Shown piece after piece: positions 21,410 to 35,516 of a stretch of 64,000 nucleotides of DNA. The notes below the pieces were generated by a model. The model did not search any database. It saw nothing but the letters and a program-made list of their open reading frames with translations, and had not been told where the DNA came from. The number at the start of each line of letters is the position of its first letter. Position 1 is the stretch's first letter. Source of the DNA: Carnegiea gigantea (taxonomy: Eukaryota; Streptophyta; Magnoliopsida; Caryophyllales; Cactaceae); assembly GCA_029747015.1 (NCBI GenBank), contig JAKOGI010000563.1, forward strand, positions 397,501 to 461,500. Direction: 5' to 3'. The position numbers and the translations under genes were made by a program.

Positions 21410-22202
21410 ATCGATGAGAATGGAAAAATTACTATTAAACTCCAATTATTGAGAAGCATGAGTGCAAGATCAAACGGAGGATAAGGATCTTTAACAACTA
21501 CAGAAGAGCTTAAAGAAGATGATATAATTAGTATGGTCAGTGACATGAGTAGAATGAGTTTTAAACTTGCAATGTATAATGCAGATCAAAGTACGAGTTT
21601 AGACGGAAAAGCCAATGGGTACAAAACAAGGACTGTTAATGAGCTCATCTATAAGGATAAATTAGTCAAAAATATGACTTTAGAGGTACATTAGGAAAGT
21701 ACTAATACTAATCCTAATGGCATTTATATCCCAATAAATGTATTTTTGGAGGAATACAACAGATATGAATTGTGTTCTTTCATCGATAGTAGTTGTTATG
21801 TCTATTTTGGAAAAAGATTGCTACTCCCAAAATTCATACGGAAAAAAAGCAAAGAATCCTTTACAAGTAAAAATAGTTAATAATAGCATAATTAGCCACA
21901 AGGAAGCCATAGAGGGATTATCCATAGAAATTGGAGGAGACCAATGCAATATACCAGCTCTATAGGTTACGGATCAACCCTCTCATGATATGATTATTGT
22001 AAATAATTTTCAAAGGCTATATTCTCCATGCACACAGACCTTAAGCGAAATCATATTCACAATGAATGGCCACTTTGTTCCAATTGACAAATTAAATAAA
22101 TATACATTTATTAGAAAATTGAGTTTACAAACAACTAGAGTGGTGAGCAGGTAATCCCCTCACAATAAGAAGTAGCAGATTATTGAACAACAAGAATAAT
22201 TA
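21410..22202 (+). pseudogene. Viral aspartic protease region (unit 1, copy 1)
   Basis: An upstream acidic/serine-rich linker (about 21410-21600) leads to the protease-type stretch with FIDSS at about 21779-21793, where active enzymes have D-S/T-G; the Gly is lost. Further on is a HDMII..NFQRL block (about 21983-22018), the second conserved part of retropepsins. Stops at several positions disable it. The large LTR element inserted at 22203, just before RT. Confidence 0.7.
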
Positions 22203-25200
22203 TGTAAGACCCGTGTCCTTTATTTTACGTTAAGTTGGCTGCCTTACCTTCTACATTACAAAATCCATATTTTTATTGACCATATGAGTTAAATTAGTAT
22301 CGATGTACTTACGTGAGCGATAATTTTATTAAAAAGAATTATTATTGCTATTATTGATTTTAAAGTTAATTCATGCTGTCTATGCCCTTAAATTATATCG
22401 ATAGTTTAATTTAGTCGTTATTCGATTTATTTAGTCGTTTTCTGAATGCGAGTAGGTTGTTACCCTTAGAATTAGTTTCGAGGTTTACTAAAATCGAACC
22501 TTTACGTATTTGGGAACGAATAATTGATCAAGGGTCATATTATCGATTTGAGTTTAGAACAAGACGTTCGAGATTGGACCAACGATTTTAATTGATTGAG
22601 TTATTAACTAAAACAACAAAAATAAAATAAAAGCAAATGTAAGGGGCCGAAGCCCCTTACTTTCTTAGCAAGGCACGACAGGGGGGGAATTCGGACCCTA
22701 GCCCGTGACCCCCCAAATGAAGAGAGAGAAGGGAGATCGAGGGGGAGACCGAGAAGAGAGAGGGGGTGGCGAATGAGCAGGCGGTGGCCGCCTGGGCGGC
22801 GACCACCATTGCGCCTGGCGGCCCTGTTCGCGCTGCGTCATAACAGAAGAGAGAGGGGTCGAGCGAATTTAGAGCGAGAAAAAGGAGGGGTCGTGGCTGC
22901 CGGCTGCCACCGCACGGAGGCGCCGACAAGGGTGAGCCGAGAAGGAGGACGGTGGCCATCCGCTGGTCGCCGGTGAAGAGGAAGAGAGGAGGTCGAGTAA
23001 GACAGTAAAGTTGAGGTTTTAAAACCCTAGCCACCACAGAACCACCACTTCGACCACCACCGAGGTGGCCTGACCCAACCTATACAGCCTAGGGGAGGAC
23101 CGAGAGCGGAAGGATAGCACGTGCAAACCGACCAGTAGCAAGGCTCGGGATTCGGCTCCAAATTTGCCCAATTAGCCTGGGAATCGAGTCCTCTAGCTTG
23201 GAGTCGAGGTGGATGTTTCTCGCCTCCTAAGTATTAGTAGTTTCGAAATTGTTTTAACCTTTAAGTTTTAAGTTTAGTTAGTTAGTTTATGCCTGAAAAT
23301 GACTTCGAATCATTAAATGTTAGCTTAGTCGATTAATACTCAAAAGTGGCCTTGAATCGATATATGTTAATTTTAGTTAATTAACCTTGAAAAGGGCTTC
23401 GAATCGGTATATGTTAGTTTAGTTAATACATGCTTATTAGTAGCTTCGGAATGATATACGAATACCCTGATTCGATGCTTGCTTAATTAGTTAATCCATG
23501 CCTCATTAGTAGCTTCGAAATGATATACGAATACCATGATTTGATGCTTGCTTAGTTAGTCAATCCATGCCTCGTTAGTAGCTTCGAAATGATATACGAA
23601 TATCTTGATTCGATGCTTGCTTAATTAGTTAATCCATGCCTCATTAGTAGCTTCAAAATGATATACAGACACTTTCATTCGATGCTTGCTTCATTTGTTA
23701 ATTTCTGCCTGAATCGTAGTTTTGCAATGATATATGAATACTTTGATTCAATGCTTGTTTAGTTGGTTAATTTATACCTGAATAGTGACTTTGAAATAAT
23801 AAATGAACACCTCGAATCAATGTCTGCCTATTTAGTTAAATCATGCTTGTAGCTTTGGAAATAATTTATGTATGTTTGAAACAAACAAAGAGCACCTAAG
23901 GTCGAAACAGGCTTATTTGATCGGTTCATGTTTAAAAGTAGCTCCAGAAATAATTGAAGAATGTTTTTAAATGATGCCCTAAGCTAATATATGCTGAATT
24001 GGTTAACTACTGATTAAAGTTAACCCTAGAAACGACCTAAATAAGCCCTGAGTTGACACTCGCTAAGTTAGTTCATTCATGTTGAAAAGTGACCCCTAAA
24101 ATAACCTAAGTACACTTTGATTCGTTTCCTAATAAGTTCGTTCAATTATGTCTAAAAGTAAGCTTCGAAACGACTTATACGTGCTTCAAATCGATGAATG
24201 CTAAATTAGTCAAGTCATGCTTGAACCGATACTTGCTAAGCTAGCTAAGTCACATTTAAAAGTTGCTCCTGAATCAATCTAAGCATGTCTTGAATTGATG
24301 CTTACTAAGTTAGTTAATTAATGTTTGAAAGTAGCATTCGAATCGTCCCAAACATGCCTTAAGTTATTGTATGTTGAATTAGTGGATCCATGCTTGAAGA
24401 CGTTATCGAAACAACCTAAGAATGTCTTAAAACGATATATGTTAAGCTGGTTAGCCACGCTTTGAGAATGACATGAACTTGACATGCTTACCCCCTATTT
24501 GCGAGTTATGAATGTTGGCTAGTTTCATGCCTTATGAGTTCATTTCATTTCGTTAAGTAATTGTTTCAAGTTAATGCAATATAGATATATATGCGTATGT
24601 GTTTATATATATGCTATAACGCATAGCTGGACAATGGCTGCTTGCTCTGTAAGTTATACGTATCTATTTCATATGACTTTTATGATAATATTCTATGGTT
24701 ATGGAATTGAAAACCGAGATGGTAGTCGGATGGTTTGAGGTAGAATTATGAGTGCGAGGTCCTGTGATCAGTTGCTATGTGAGGAGGGAGTCTTGGTTGT
24801 GATTACCGCAATCGTGCGGATTGCGAGGCCGTGTGTGGCTCATTGTGTCGAAATGATTATGAAGTGCTTGAATGTGTTATATGTAAATCCCTTCCTGTTT
24901 ATTTTATTAAGATGTATTATGTGTGTAAAGGTGTTGTTTTGAACAAGGATGTTTCTCGTGTTTCAAAACAATAGTAGCCATGACTATTAGCACTCAATGG
25001 CCTATTTTAGCTATACGAACTTCGTTCTGGGAGTGAACTCGCTAATCCCTAAAGAATTTAAATAAAAAGAAAGTGCGATGTATAAAAAAGGATATCCTGT
25101 GAGAGGCAGCAAAATTATTAGCCGTTATGGCCCATACGCTTTAAATTGGCTAAGATAATGTACTTTGGATAATATGATATGAATGATATTAGCCTAAGGA

Positions 25201-26717
25201 ATAAGTCCTGGTACTAGGAAACCCTAGAAGCCCCTGACGAGGGTAATGATCCAATATGTTAAATGTAGCAATCCCGGGAGTAAGAGCTTAAGCGTGAGCG
25301 TTAGGTCTCACTATGGGGTTGAGAATAGATCTCACCCAGTCAGCACCCTATAATGATTTTATGTCAGATGTATTTTCCTAATAAGCGAAGAAAAGCAGTC
25401 GGCATTACGCTATTTCAGGTATTTCAAAAAGAAAGTTTTTATGGGCCATTAAGAGGCCAGATGAATGAAACGTAAAAAGCTTATAAGGGTCGGTATGCGA
25501 CCGATGTGAAAGAGATCTCTTTTAAAGAATATCAGCCTCAAGAGGCTAAATGAAGTATTTTCAATAAAAAGAAAAGAAAGCTACCTATGTATGACATGTG
25601 CATATTCCAAGTATAACTTATGAATGAGATACTAAGTAGGATACGAATAAGAAAAAGAACGCCTTATAAGCATATTTCATGCATACCCTATGAATGAGGT
25701 TTGATTAAGACTCGAAATGTACGTCTTATGCATATCATATGAATGAAATGCCAAGAAAAGTATGATTATGAAAAGTGATAGCCTTATGTGCACATTGTAT
25801 GAATGAGGTTTCATGTATAGTAGAATGGAATGCGAAGTAGTTATGTTTATGAAAAAGAAAGCTTCTGTACTTAGCCTCGTTGCTTGCTTATGTGAATTGA
25901 GTGCTCGGTTTTTAAGAAGTTGGTTATTTAGGAGTCTAAAAATGAGTTTGAGCGGCAAAAATGAAGTTTATGAATAGTGAACCTTCATAAGGGTTTTATG
26001 AATGCCTAATATGATAGTAAAGTATGAACACGTGATATGTGACTATTAAAGATATTATTGACTGCAACGGTTTTTATTTTAAGAGGGGTCGGAAGACACT
26101 CACTAAGCATGTGGTTGCTCATCCCACTACTCTTTCGCCTTTTTCCCCAAGTTTTCTTTATAACAGGAAGAAGTTGAGTCAGCGATGTCAAGATGGAATC
26201 TATTCTTGATTACAAGGTGTCGTGTGTGCCCATTTGAAGGGATCTTACGTGTTTAATGAAGTCATGTAATGTATTCCTAGAATTGTAAACGTTTATAAAC
26301 AAGTATTCTAGTTCATGTAGTGTATTCGGTTTAGGAGTCGCTTTGTACGGCCATGTGTACCAACCATCTTATTAGCCAGTTGTCTTTTTAGTTGAAACCA
26401 GCTACTTTCTGGGATGTAAACCCTAGTACTCCGGTTGTATGAACCGTTGAGTTGTATCTTTTACTTTTCCTATATTAATGAACTATTCTATTTGATGTAC
26501 TCCGAGCGAGTTGCTCGTTCAGTTATGAACTCCGGCTTGTAGCCATTGAGCTTATTTTAAAATGTTGTACGCTTCCGTTGATTGCAGGGGTTTATTATAA
26601 GGCTTTTAGCTTGGAAACGGTCAGTTTTTAGGGCAAACTCTGTCTGTTTCACCCCAAAAATTAGGTAGGAAGTAAAAAAACGTAGCGCTCCTGACCCTAG
26701 GGGCTGGGGGTGTTACA
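22203..26717 (+). repeat. 5' LTR of the LARD element
   Basis: 4515 bp, starts TGTAAGACCC, ends GGGTGTTACA. It contains a GC-rich stretch (about 22640-23120) in which both strands happen to be open, and a set of tandem subrepeats (about 23420-23700). ORFs in the GC-rich stretch are absent from the related solo LTR, so I do not call genes there. Confidence 0.93.
23420..23720 (+). repeat. ~67-70-bp tandem subrepeats in the 5' LTR
   Basis: About four to five units of the pattern TAGTAGCTTCGAAATGATAT ... GATTCGATGCTTGCTTAATT ... TTAATCCATGCC. More degenerate relatives (CGAATCGATAT..TTAGTTAGTT) continue on both sides. Confidence 0.85.
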
Positions 26718-26721
26718 TTGA

Positions 26722-26733
26722 TGGTATCAGAGC
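26722..26733 (+). other. Primer-binding site (initiator Met tRNA) of the LARD element
   Basis: TGGTATCAGAGC, four bases after the 5' LTR end. Confidence 0.9.
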
Positions 26734-29463
26734 AAAGGTTCTGCGACCATAGGCCCGGACTGAGTCTTGTATTTCATATATTCGCCTAGGAATACTTCGT
26801 GGGTATGTGACATATGCCCACTTTGTGTGCACGTGTGCCTTATAGTATGGCCATTTGCGACTTATGTGAGGCTCGAGTAGGTTGATTGAGTGAAAGTGGT
26901 GAGTTGTATATTAGTATAGGAGTCAATTAGCTCCCCACCTTGAGGTGAAGTTGTGAGTAGTCCATTCGTATAATGTGCTCCTAATGTGCTAATTGACTTC
27001 ATTGATTGACTTTTATGCGATTCGGTTAAGCCGATCGAATAAAATATGAGTCATGTGTTAGGATGTGAGTCCAGTTCACTTGTATTGTGTAAGCCAAGTG
27101 TCGGTTCGAATAGTAAATGTTTTTTTTGTGCGCTGTGATAAGACAATCGATAGTTGAAGCACGTTGATTTAGACTCGAGCGATTAAAAATCTTTTTCTAA
27201 GCTCATCTTTGCCCTTAAAGTACAATTTGCTCCTCAGGCCCTATAATGGAGTGAGTAGATGTACTCAGAGGCTGGTAGAGAAGAAGCTCGAAACAGATAA
27301 GCTATTTTTCACCTTTGAAATCCGAAGTTTCTAAATGTTAATGCCGTTTTGACTGTGGAGCCGAGTTTATCTCATACCGAAGGCTTAGCTTTTCGTTAGT
27401 GATGATGAGGGAGTTTAGATTCACAAATACACACCCTTATGTGTATCAAATGTTGCTTATAAATGTGTATGTGCTAAGATGTATACGTCAATAGAATCCT
27501 TCGTACTGGGATAAGAAAGAAATGATGGGGAATTAGTTGCTATGATTGACAATCCTACTAAATGCTACCCTGCTGTTGTGAATTTTGAATTGCCTGAGTG
27601 AAATTAGGGGATATTTTCGCATGCATGCTTGGAAAACTAAATGCTAGTGGTAGGATCTCATTAAACATTGCGTAAGTGTACCTACTATTCCCCTTCCTAG
27701 CCATTGTTACCTAAACCGTGCACTACCTGCTTTCTATTATACGAATTGCCATTCGGGAATGGGGTGATGATGTTTTGGTTGAAATGAACCCTGATAGACC
27801 TAAAAAGAACAAGGTACGTAGAAAGAACCTAGCAGACTTTGGAATTATACATAGTGAATGATCCCTACTAAGGTACGTGACCTACAGTAAGACTCCTATA
27901 ATCACCTGTGGGATTGGTGTACCTCGTAAGACCTCAACTGGTACCCATAAGACCATTAATGTCGACCGTACTCAAAACAAGCATAGCCATAGCATCGCAT
28001 ACAACCTAAAGCCTATAGAAGCTTATATAGTTATTTATGTTCGTTATTTGTGACCAATTATGTGTTTTGTGAATGAGTTGTTGTACGTCTGGGAGTTCGC
28101 TTGACTTGAGTCTGGTTTGGTATATGACTTGATTATCCAGATGATTTAAGTTTTGTAATTCATGACATAGCATAACCTCTAACTCGTTGCTTGCATTCCA
28201 TGAATTCTATGATCCTATATTATAGCTAAGTAACTGCATGTGCCCGTATTTGAAGCATGATGAGACGACCCTAGAAACCTACATTCATATATTCTTGCCC
28301 TTATATGTTTGATCAGAGTAGCATAGAGGAGGCGTGTAGGCCCATAACCCTTCACTCATATGAATTTATGACCTAGGAGGCAATCAGTTCCAAGTAGGCA
28401 CCTTAGGGAAAGTCTCCCCCATAAAAAGAAAAAAAAACAGTTGATTTACATTCTTACCCTAGCATTTTCTTCTCAAGTTATTCCTATCGGCATGTAATGC
28501 TAGTTTATGGTACATGTGATTCTTAGTCCTTGTTGTGTTATGCGTGGGCTCTACGTGATGCTAATGTGATTTCGAATGCTACTCCAATGCCGTCAATGTC
28601 GATGTGGCGTAATATAATGTCCCTGTTACCTTAGTACGATGTGATAGCTTCCTGATCAATTGATTTTACCTTAGAGTAATCTGATTTCTTCATGCCTTTG
28701 AATGAACCTGACTAAGTTAACTGCCTTCATATGAACCTGACATGTCCTGAATAAGTTGTCATGAATGAAAGGCTTAAAAGTTAGCTGGGATTGATGTGCA
28801 GACATAGGGATGTTAGTGTATATGTTTTCCTTTTGTAAATTGCTTGCTATGTATGTATTAGACGCGTTCATGCTCCTCAGGATTCCTAGGCTTGAAAATA
28901 CTGAATTGTTGATACTATGCAATGCTATGTGACGCTATTATGCTTTAATGATGCTATGTGGTGCTATGTGATGTTCTTATTATTCTAATGTGTTATAGGA
29001 ATCTCTAAGTTAATCGTTGTGATCCCAAAGGTGACTTGAATTCATATCTTAGAATGAAACTACTAGTATATGACCTAAAAATGTTATTGTCCCAGTTGCC
29101 ATACCTTTAGATGCCCACTTATAGGTACATATGCATAGAATTGTTGCTTGCCATGCGAACTGAGTCTAGATCATTGAAAATCTATGTTTCATTTTCAAAA
29201 CAAACACAATGTGGTTGTCCATGCCAACTCATTTGCCCCTCTTCAAAGCGATTTGCTCTCAGTGCCTAAATAGAGTAAGTAGACGCTTGAAGAGGACTGG
29301 TGAGGAGGAGACTGGATACCATACGCCATTTTCTTTCGATTTAAAAGAAGTAGTGATTGCAAAATGAAACATTTTGGAAACCTACCGTGTTGATCATAGT
29401 TGTGTGCGTACATTCTCAGAATGATCGAACTTAGGTTTAGAATTTCCAAGATGAAATTCTTTT

Positions 29464-29476
29464 AAGGGGGGAAGAG
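29464..29476 (+). other. Polypurine tract of the LARD element
   Basis: AAGGGGGGAAGAG directly abutting the 3' LTR. Confidence 0.9.
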
Positions 29477-32400
29477 TGTAAGACCCGCGTCCTTTATTTT
29501 ACGTTAAGTTGGCTGCCTTACCTTCTACGCTACAAAATTCATATTTTTATTAACCATATGAGTTAAACTAGTATCGATGTGCTTATGTGAGCGATAATTT
29601 TATTTAAAAGAACTATTATTGCTATTATTGATTTTAAAGTTAATTCGTGCTATCTGTACCCTTAAATTATATCGATAGTTTAATTTAGTCGTTATTCGAT
29701 TTATTTAGTCGTTTTCCAAATGTGAGTAGGTTGTTGACCTTAAAATTAGTTTTGAGGTTTGCTAAAATCGAAGCTTGACGTATTTGGAAACGAATAATTG
29801 ATGAAGGGTCATGTTATGGATTTGAGTTTAGAACAAAACATTCGAGATTGGACTAGCGATGTTGGTTGATTGAGCTATTAACCAAAACAACGAAAATAAA
29901 ATAAAAGCAAATGTAAGGGGCCGAAGCCCCTTACTTTTCTCAGCAAGGCACGATAGGGGGAATTCGGACCCTAGCCCCGTGACCCCCCAAACAAAGTGAG
30001 AGAAGGGAGATCGAGGGGGAGACAGAGAAGAGAGAGAGAGGGCGGCGGATGAGCAAGCAGTGGCCGACCAGGCGGCGACCACTATTGCGCTTGGCAGCCC
30101 CGTTCGCGCTGCGTCACAACAGAAGAGAGAGGGGTCGAGCGAATTTAGAGCAAGAAAAAGCGGGGGTCGTGGCCGCCGATTGCCACCATAGGGAGACGCC
30201 GACGAGGGTGAGCTGGGAAGGAGGACGGTGGCCGTCCACTGGTCGCCGACGAAGAGGAAAAGAGGAGGTCGAGTGAGACAGTAAAGTTGAGGTTTTGAAA
30301 CCCTAGCCACCACAGAACCACCACTTAGACCACCACCGAGGTGGCCTGACCCGACTTGGACAGCCAAGGGGAGGACCGAGAGCAGAAGGATAACACTTGC
30401 AAACCGACAAGTAGCAAGGCTCGGGATTCGGCTTCAAATTTGCCCAATTAGCCCAGGAATTAAGTCCTCTAACTTGGAGTCGAGGTGGGGTATCTCGCCT
30501 CCTAAGTATCAGTAGTTTCGAAATTGTTTTAACCTTTAAGTTGCGATGCATGTTAAGTTTAGTTAGTTAATTTATGCTTGAAAATGACTTCAAATCGTTA
30601 AATGTTAGTTTAGTTGATTAATACTCGAAAATGGCCTTGAATCGATATATGTTAATTTTATTTAATTAACCTTGAAAAGGGCTTTGAATCAGTATATGTT
30701 AGTTTAGTTAATACATGCTTATTAGTAGCTTCGAAATGATATACGAATACCCTGATTCGATGCTTGCTTAATTAGTTAATCCATGCCTCCTTAGTAGCTT
30801 CAAAATGATATACAAATACCCTGATTCGATGCTTGCTTAATTAGTCAATCCATGCCTCATTAGTAGCTTTGAAATGATATACGAATACCTTGATTTGATG
30901 CTTGCTTAATTAGTTAACCCATGCCTCATTAGTAGCTTCGAAATGATATACGGACACTTTCATTCGATGCTTGCTTCATTTGTTAATTTATGCCTGAATC
31001 GTAGCTTTGAAATGATATATGAACACTTCGATTCGATACTAGTTTAGTTGGTTAATTTATACCTGAATAGTGACTTTGACATAATAAATGAACACCTCGA
31101 ATTGATGCCTGCCTATTTAGTTAAATCATGCTTGTAGCTTTGGAAATAGTTTATGTATGTTTGAAACGAACCAAGAGCACCTAAGGTCAAAATAGGCTAA
31201 TTTTATCGGTTCATGTTTAAAAGTAGCTCCGAAAATAATTGAAGAATGTTTTTAAACGATGCCCTAAGCTAATGTATGCTGAATTGGTTAACTCCTGATT
31301 AAAGTTAACCTTAGAAATGACCTAAATAAGCCTTGAGTTGACACTCGCTAAGTTAGTTCGTTCATGTTGAAAAGTGACCCTTAAAATAACCTAAGTACAC
31401 TTTGATTCGTTAGCTAATAAGTTCGTTCAATTATGTCTAAAAGTAAGCTTCGAAACGACTTATACGTGCTTCAAATCGATGAATGCTAAATTAGTCAAGT
31501 CATGCTTGAACCGATACTTGCTAAGCTAGCTAAGTCACATTTAAAAGTTGCTCCTGAATCAATCTAAGCATGTCTTGAATTGATGCTTACTAAGTTAGTT
31601 AATTAATGTTTGAAAGTAGCATTCGAATCGTCCCAAACATGCCTTAAGTTATTGTATGTTGAATTAGTGGATCCATGCTTGAAGACGTTATCGAAACAAC
31701 CTAAGAATGTCTTAAAACGATATATGTTAAGCTGGTTAGCCACGCTTTGAGAATGACATGAACTTGACATGCTTACCCCTATTTGCAAGTTATGAATGTA
31801 GGCTAGTTTCATGCCTTATGAGTTTATTTCAGTTCGTTAAGTACTTGTTTCAAGTTAATGCAATATAGATATATGTGCGTATGTGTTTATATATATGTTA
31901 TAACACATAGCTGGATAATGGCTGCTCGCTCTGTAAGTTATACATATCTATTTCATATGACTTTTATGATAATATGCTATGGTTATGGAATTGAAAACCG
32001 AGATGGTAGTCAGATGGTTTGAGGTAGAACTATGAGTGCTTCTCGGTTGCTATGTGAGGAGGGAATCTGGATTGTGATTACCACAATCGTGTAGATTGCG
32101 AGGTCGTGTGTGGCTCATTGTGTTGAAATGATTATGAATTGCTTGAATGTGTTATATGTAAATCCCTTCCCGTTTATTTTATTAAGTTTCATTATGCGTG
32201 TGAAGGTGTTGTTTTGAAAAAGGATGTTTCTCGCATTTCAAAACAATAGTAGCCATGACTATTAGCAATCAATGGCCTATTATAGCTATATAAACTTCAT
32301 TCTGGGAGTGAACTCGCTTGAACGGGGGAATCCCTAAAGAATTTGAATAAAAAGAAAGTATGATGTATGAAAAATAATTTCGCTGTGACAGGCAGTAAAA

Positions 32401-34003
32401 TTATTAGCCGTTATGGCCCATACGCTTTAAACTGGCTAAGATAATGTGCTTTGGACAATATGATATGAATGATGTTAGCCTAGGGAATAAGTCCTGGTAC
32501 TAAGAAACCCTATAAGACCCTGACAAGAGTAATGGTTCAATATGTTAAATGTAGCCATCCCAGGAGTAAGAGCTTAAGCGTGAGCGTTTGGTCTCACTAT
32601 GGGGTTGAGAATAGATCTCACCCAGTCAGCACCCTATAATGATTTTATATCAGATGTATTTTCCTAATAAGCGAAGAAAGGCAGTCGGCATTATGCCATT
32701 TCAGGTATTTCAGAAAGAAAGTTTTTATGGGCCATTAAGAGGCCAGATGAATGAAACGTAAAAAGCTTATAAGGGTCGATACGCGACCGACGTGAAAGAG
32801 ATCTCTTTTAAAGAATATGAGTCTCAAGAGGCTAAATGATGTATTTTCAGTAAAAAGAAAAGAAAACTACCTGTGTATGACATGTGCATATTCCAAGTAT
32901 AACTTATGAATGAGATGCTAAGTAGGATACGAATAAGAAAAAGAAAGCCTTATAAGCATATTTCATGCATACCCTATGAATGAGGTTTGATTAAGACTCG
33001 AAATGTACGTCTTATGCATATCATATGAATGAAATGCCAAGAAAAGTATGATTATGAAAAGTGATAGCTTTATGTCCACATTGTATGAATGAAGTTTCAT
33101 GTATAGTTGAATGGAATGCGAAGTAGTTATGTTCATGAAAAAGAAAGCTTCTGTACTTAGCCTCGTTGCTTGCTTATGTGAATTGAGTGCTCGGTTTTTA
33201 AGAAGTTGGTTATTTAGGAGTCTAAAAATGAGTTTGAGCGGCAAAAATGAATTTTATGAATAGTGAACCTTCATAAGGGTTTTATGAATGTCTAATATGA
33301 TAGTAAAGTATGAATACGTGATATGTGACTATTAAAGATATTATTTCCTGCAACGGTTTTGGCTTTAAGGGGGGTCGGAAAACACTCACTAAGCATGTGG
33401 TTACTCATCCCACCACTCTTTCGTCTTTTTCCCCAGGTTTTCTTTATGACAGGAAGAAATTGAGCCAGCTATGTCAAGATGGAATCTATTCTTGCCTGCA
33501 AGGTGTCGTATGTGCCCATTTGAAGGGATCTTACGTGTTTAATGAAGTCATGTCATGTATTCCTAGGATTGTAAACATTTGTAAACAAGTATTCTAGTTC
33601 ATGTAGTGTACTCGGTTCAGGAGTCGCTCTGTGCGGCCATGTGTACCAACCATCTTATTAGCCAGTTGTCTTTTTTGTTGAAATCAGCTACTTTCTGGGA
33701 TGTAAACCCCAGTACTTCGGTTATATGAGCCATTGAGTTGTATCTTTTACTTTTCCTGTATTAATGAACTATTCTGTTTGGTGTACTCCGAGCGAGTTAC
33801 TTGTTGAGTTATGAACTCCGACGTGTAGCCGTTGACCTTATTTTAAAATGTTGTACGCTTTCGTTGATTGTAGGGGTTTATTGTAAGGCTTTTAGCTTGG
33901 AAACAGTCTGTTTTTAAGGGAAACTCTATCCGTTTTGCCCAAAAAATTAGGTAGGAATTAAGAAAATGTAGCGCTCCTGACCCTAGGGGCTAGGGGTGTT
34001 ACA
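29477..34003 (+). repeat. 3' LTR of the LARD element
   Basis: 4527 bp, collinear with the 5' LTR with scattered substitutions and small indels. For example, a 12-bp block near 32317 that includes TTGAACGGGG is missing at about 25035 of the 5' LTR. The subrepeats recur at about 30720-30950. The amount of divergence shows the insertion is not recent. Confidence 0.93.
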
Positions 34004-34008
34004 AATTA

Positions 34009-35516
34009 TGCAAAGAGCTCTTACATGATAACTCTCTTAAATTTTGGGTCAAAGATAAGACATGTACAACAATTACTTTTTAAAATCTCAATACTATTAT
34101 TCGAGTTGAACAAATGGTGTACACACATCATGATATCCACAAATTTGATGAGCAAATCAAAGAATTTTTGGAAAAAGGATTAATCAGAAATAGTAACAGT
34201 CCTTACATTGGTCCTGCTTTCATGGTGAGAAATCATACCGAAGAAAAAAGTGAAAAATTTAGAATGGTTATCAATTATAGAAAGCTCAATGATAGTACTG
34301 TCTTCATAGCTATTATACTCAAAACAAAAGAATTCTTTTCAATAAAATTTAAGGAGCCTCTCCATGCTTAACAATGGACTGTAAAATCGAATACTAGCAA
34401 GTAAAAACGGATGAGCAAAGCATTCATTTGACTACTTTTAATGCCCCGCATGGGAATTATGAGCGGATAGTAATGCCATTTGGTATTAAAAATGCACCTT
34501 AAATATTCCAAAGAAGAATGGATATTATATCTTCAAAGATCTTAATTACTGTTATCTAGTTTACATTGACGATATTCTTATCTTTTCCAAGGCCATAGAA
34601 CAGCACCAAGACGAAGTTCTAACTATCACCCAAAGATGTATTGATCATGGTATCATTCTTAGTAAGAACAAGTATATTTATGCTGAACAAGAAATCGAGT
34701 TTTTAGGTCTAGAAATAAAACCTGAACAAATTATCTTACAAAAGCATATTTTAGAAAAAAATATAAAATTTCCCTAAGAAGATTAAAGATAAGATGCAAT
34801 TAGAAAGGTTTCTTGGATGTCTTACCTATACTTTAGATTTCATTAAAGACTTAGCTAAATTGAGAAAAATCATTATAGTAGACATTCAAGAAAAAAGTAA
34901 GTTGAACGTGGACTCCTAGTGATTCAAAGATTGTTTAAAATTTCAAAAAGATGCACAAATATCTTCTTGTTCTTAATTTGCCTAATGAAGGAGATAATTT
35001 AATTCTTAAAACAAATGCCAGCAATGAGCACTAAAGTGCAGTCCTCAAATTCAAAGAAGGGGAGAAACTCTATAAATACGGCAGTACAAGTTTTAATAAA
35101 GTAGATCATCCCACGATGGAAAAAGAAATTCTTGCAGTCATAAGCGAAATTGAAAAGTTCTTAATATTTTTAGCCCCAAAACCTTTTCTTACTCAAATTG
35201 ATTGCAAAGGAATACTTGGTTTTGTGAAAACGAATTTATTAAATATGCAAGTGCAAGGGCGAATCCTATGTTAGCAATTATGACTTAATTAATTTTCCTT
35301 CCTTATTATAACATATGTAGGGATCGAAGAATTCTTTGATAGATAGTTTGACTTATGAACTTGCGAATGGTGATCATCATCAAAACTCCTACCCAAAAAA
35401 GAGAAATTCAAAATGAAATGCCATCACCGCTAGAACAAGTTTCTACTGCTAGAAGAGTTGATATAAAAACTAGATCACTCTTTGGTTTACTATCTTCTAC
35501 CTACTTGATAATATAA
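34009..35516 (+). pseudogene. Viral RT-RNase H (unit 1, copy 1), heavily decayed
   Basis: Continues the viral sequence after the LARD insertion. An 85-codon ORF (34114-34371) covers the RT finger part (a RMVINYRKLND-type block). Later blocks in shifting frames include a YIDDILI-type catalytic motif (about 34560-34580) and the GFLGCLTY-type connection (about 34810). The RNase H follows with a D-C-K-G-type stretch (about 35200). It ends in the start of the downstream ORF at 35516, where unit 2 begins abruptly. Many stops. Confidence 0.8.

Larger units (their letters stand above)
26718..29476 (+). other. Non-coding interior of the LARD element
   Basis: Between primer-binding site and polypurine tract. 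I see no gag, protease, RT, RNase H or integrase motif in any frame; the longest ORFs are below 85 codons and look random. Mobilisation would need proteins from another element. Confidence 0.75.
22203..34003 (+). mobile_element. LARD-type non-autonomous LTR retrotransposon (11.8 kb) inserted in the viral locus
   Basis: Two LTRs of about 4.5 kb (22203-26717 and 29477-34003), both TG...CA, enclose only 2.76 kb. A primer-binding site TGGTATCAGAGC (26722-26733, complementary to initiator Met tRNA) and a polypurine tract AAGGGGGGAAGAG (29464-29476) fix the plus orientation. The target duplication is AATTA (22198-22202 and 34004-34008), perfect. The paralogous viral sequence at about 60700-60712 shows the unoccupied site. 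No gag or pol is recognisable. Very long LTRs with a short non-coding interior are the features of large retrotransposon derivatives. Confidence 0.92.

Noticed and set aside
22657..23037. Long open frames on both strands in the GC-rich part of the LARD LTRs (also 29828-30367)
   Set aside because: They recur only because the LTRs are copies. The solo LTR lacks the region, there is no known domain, and both strands are open at once.
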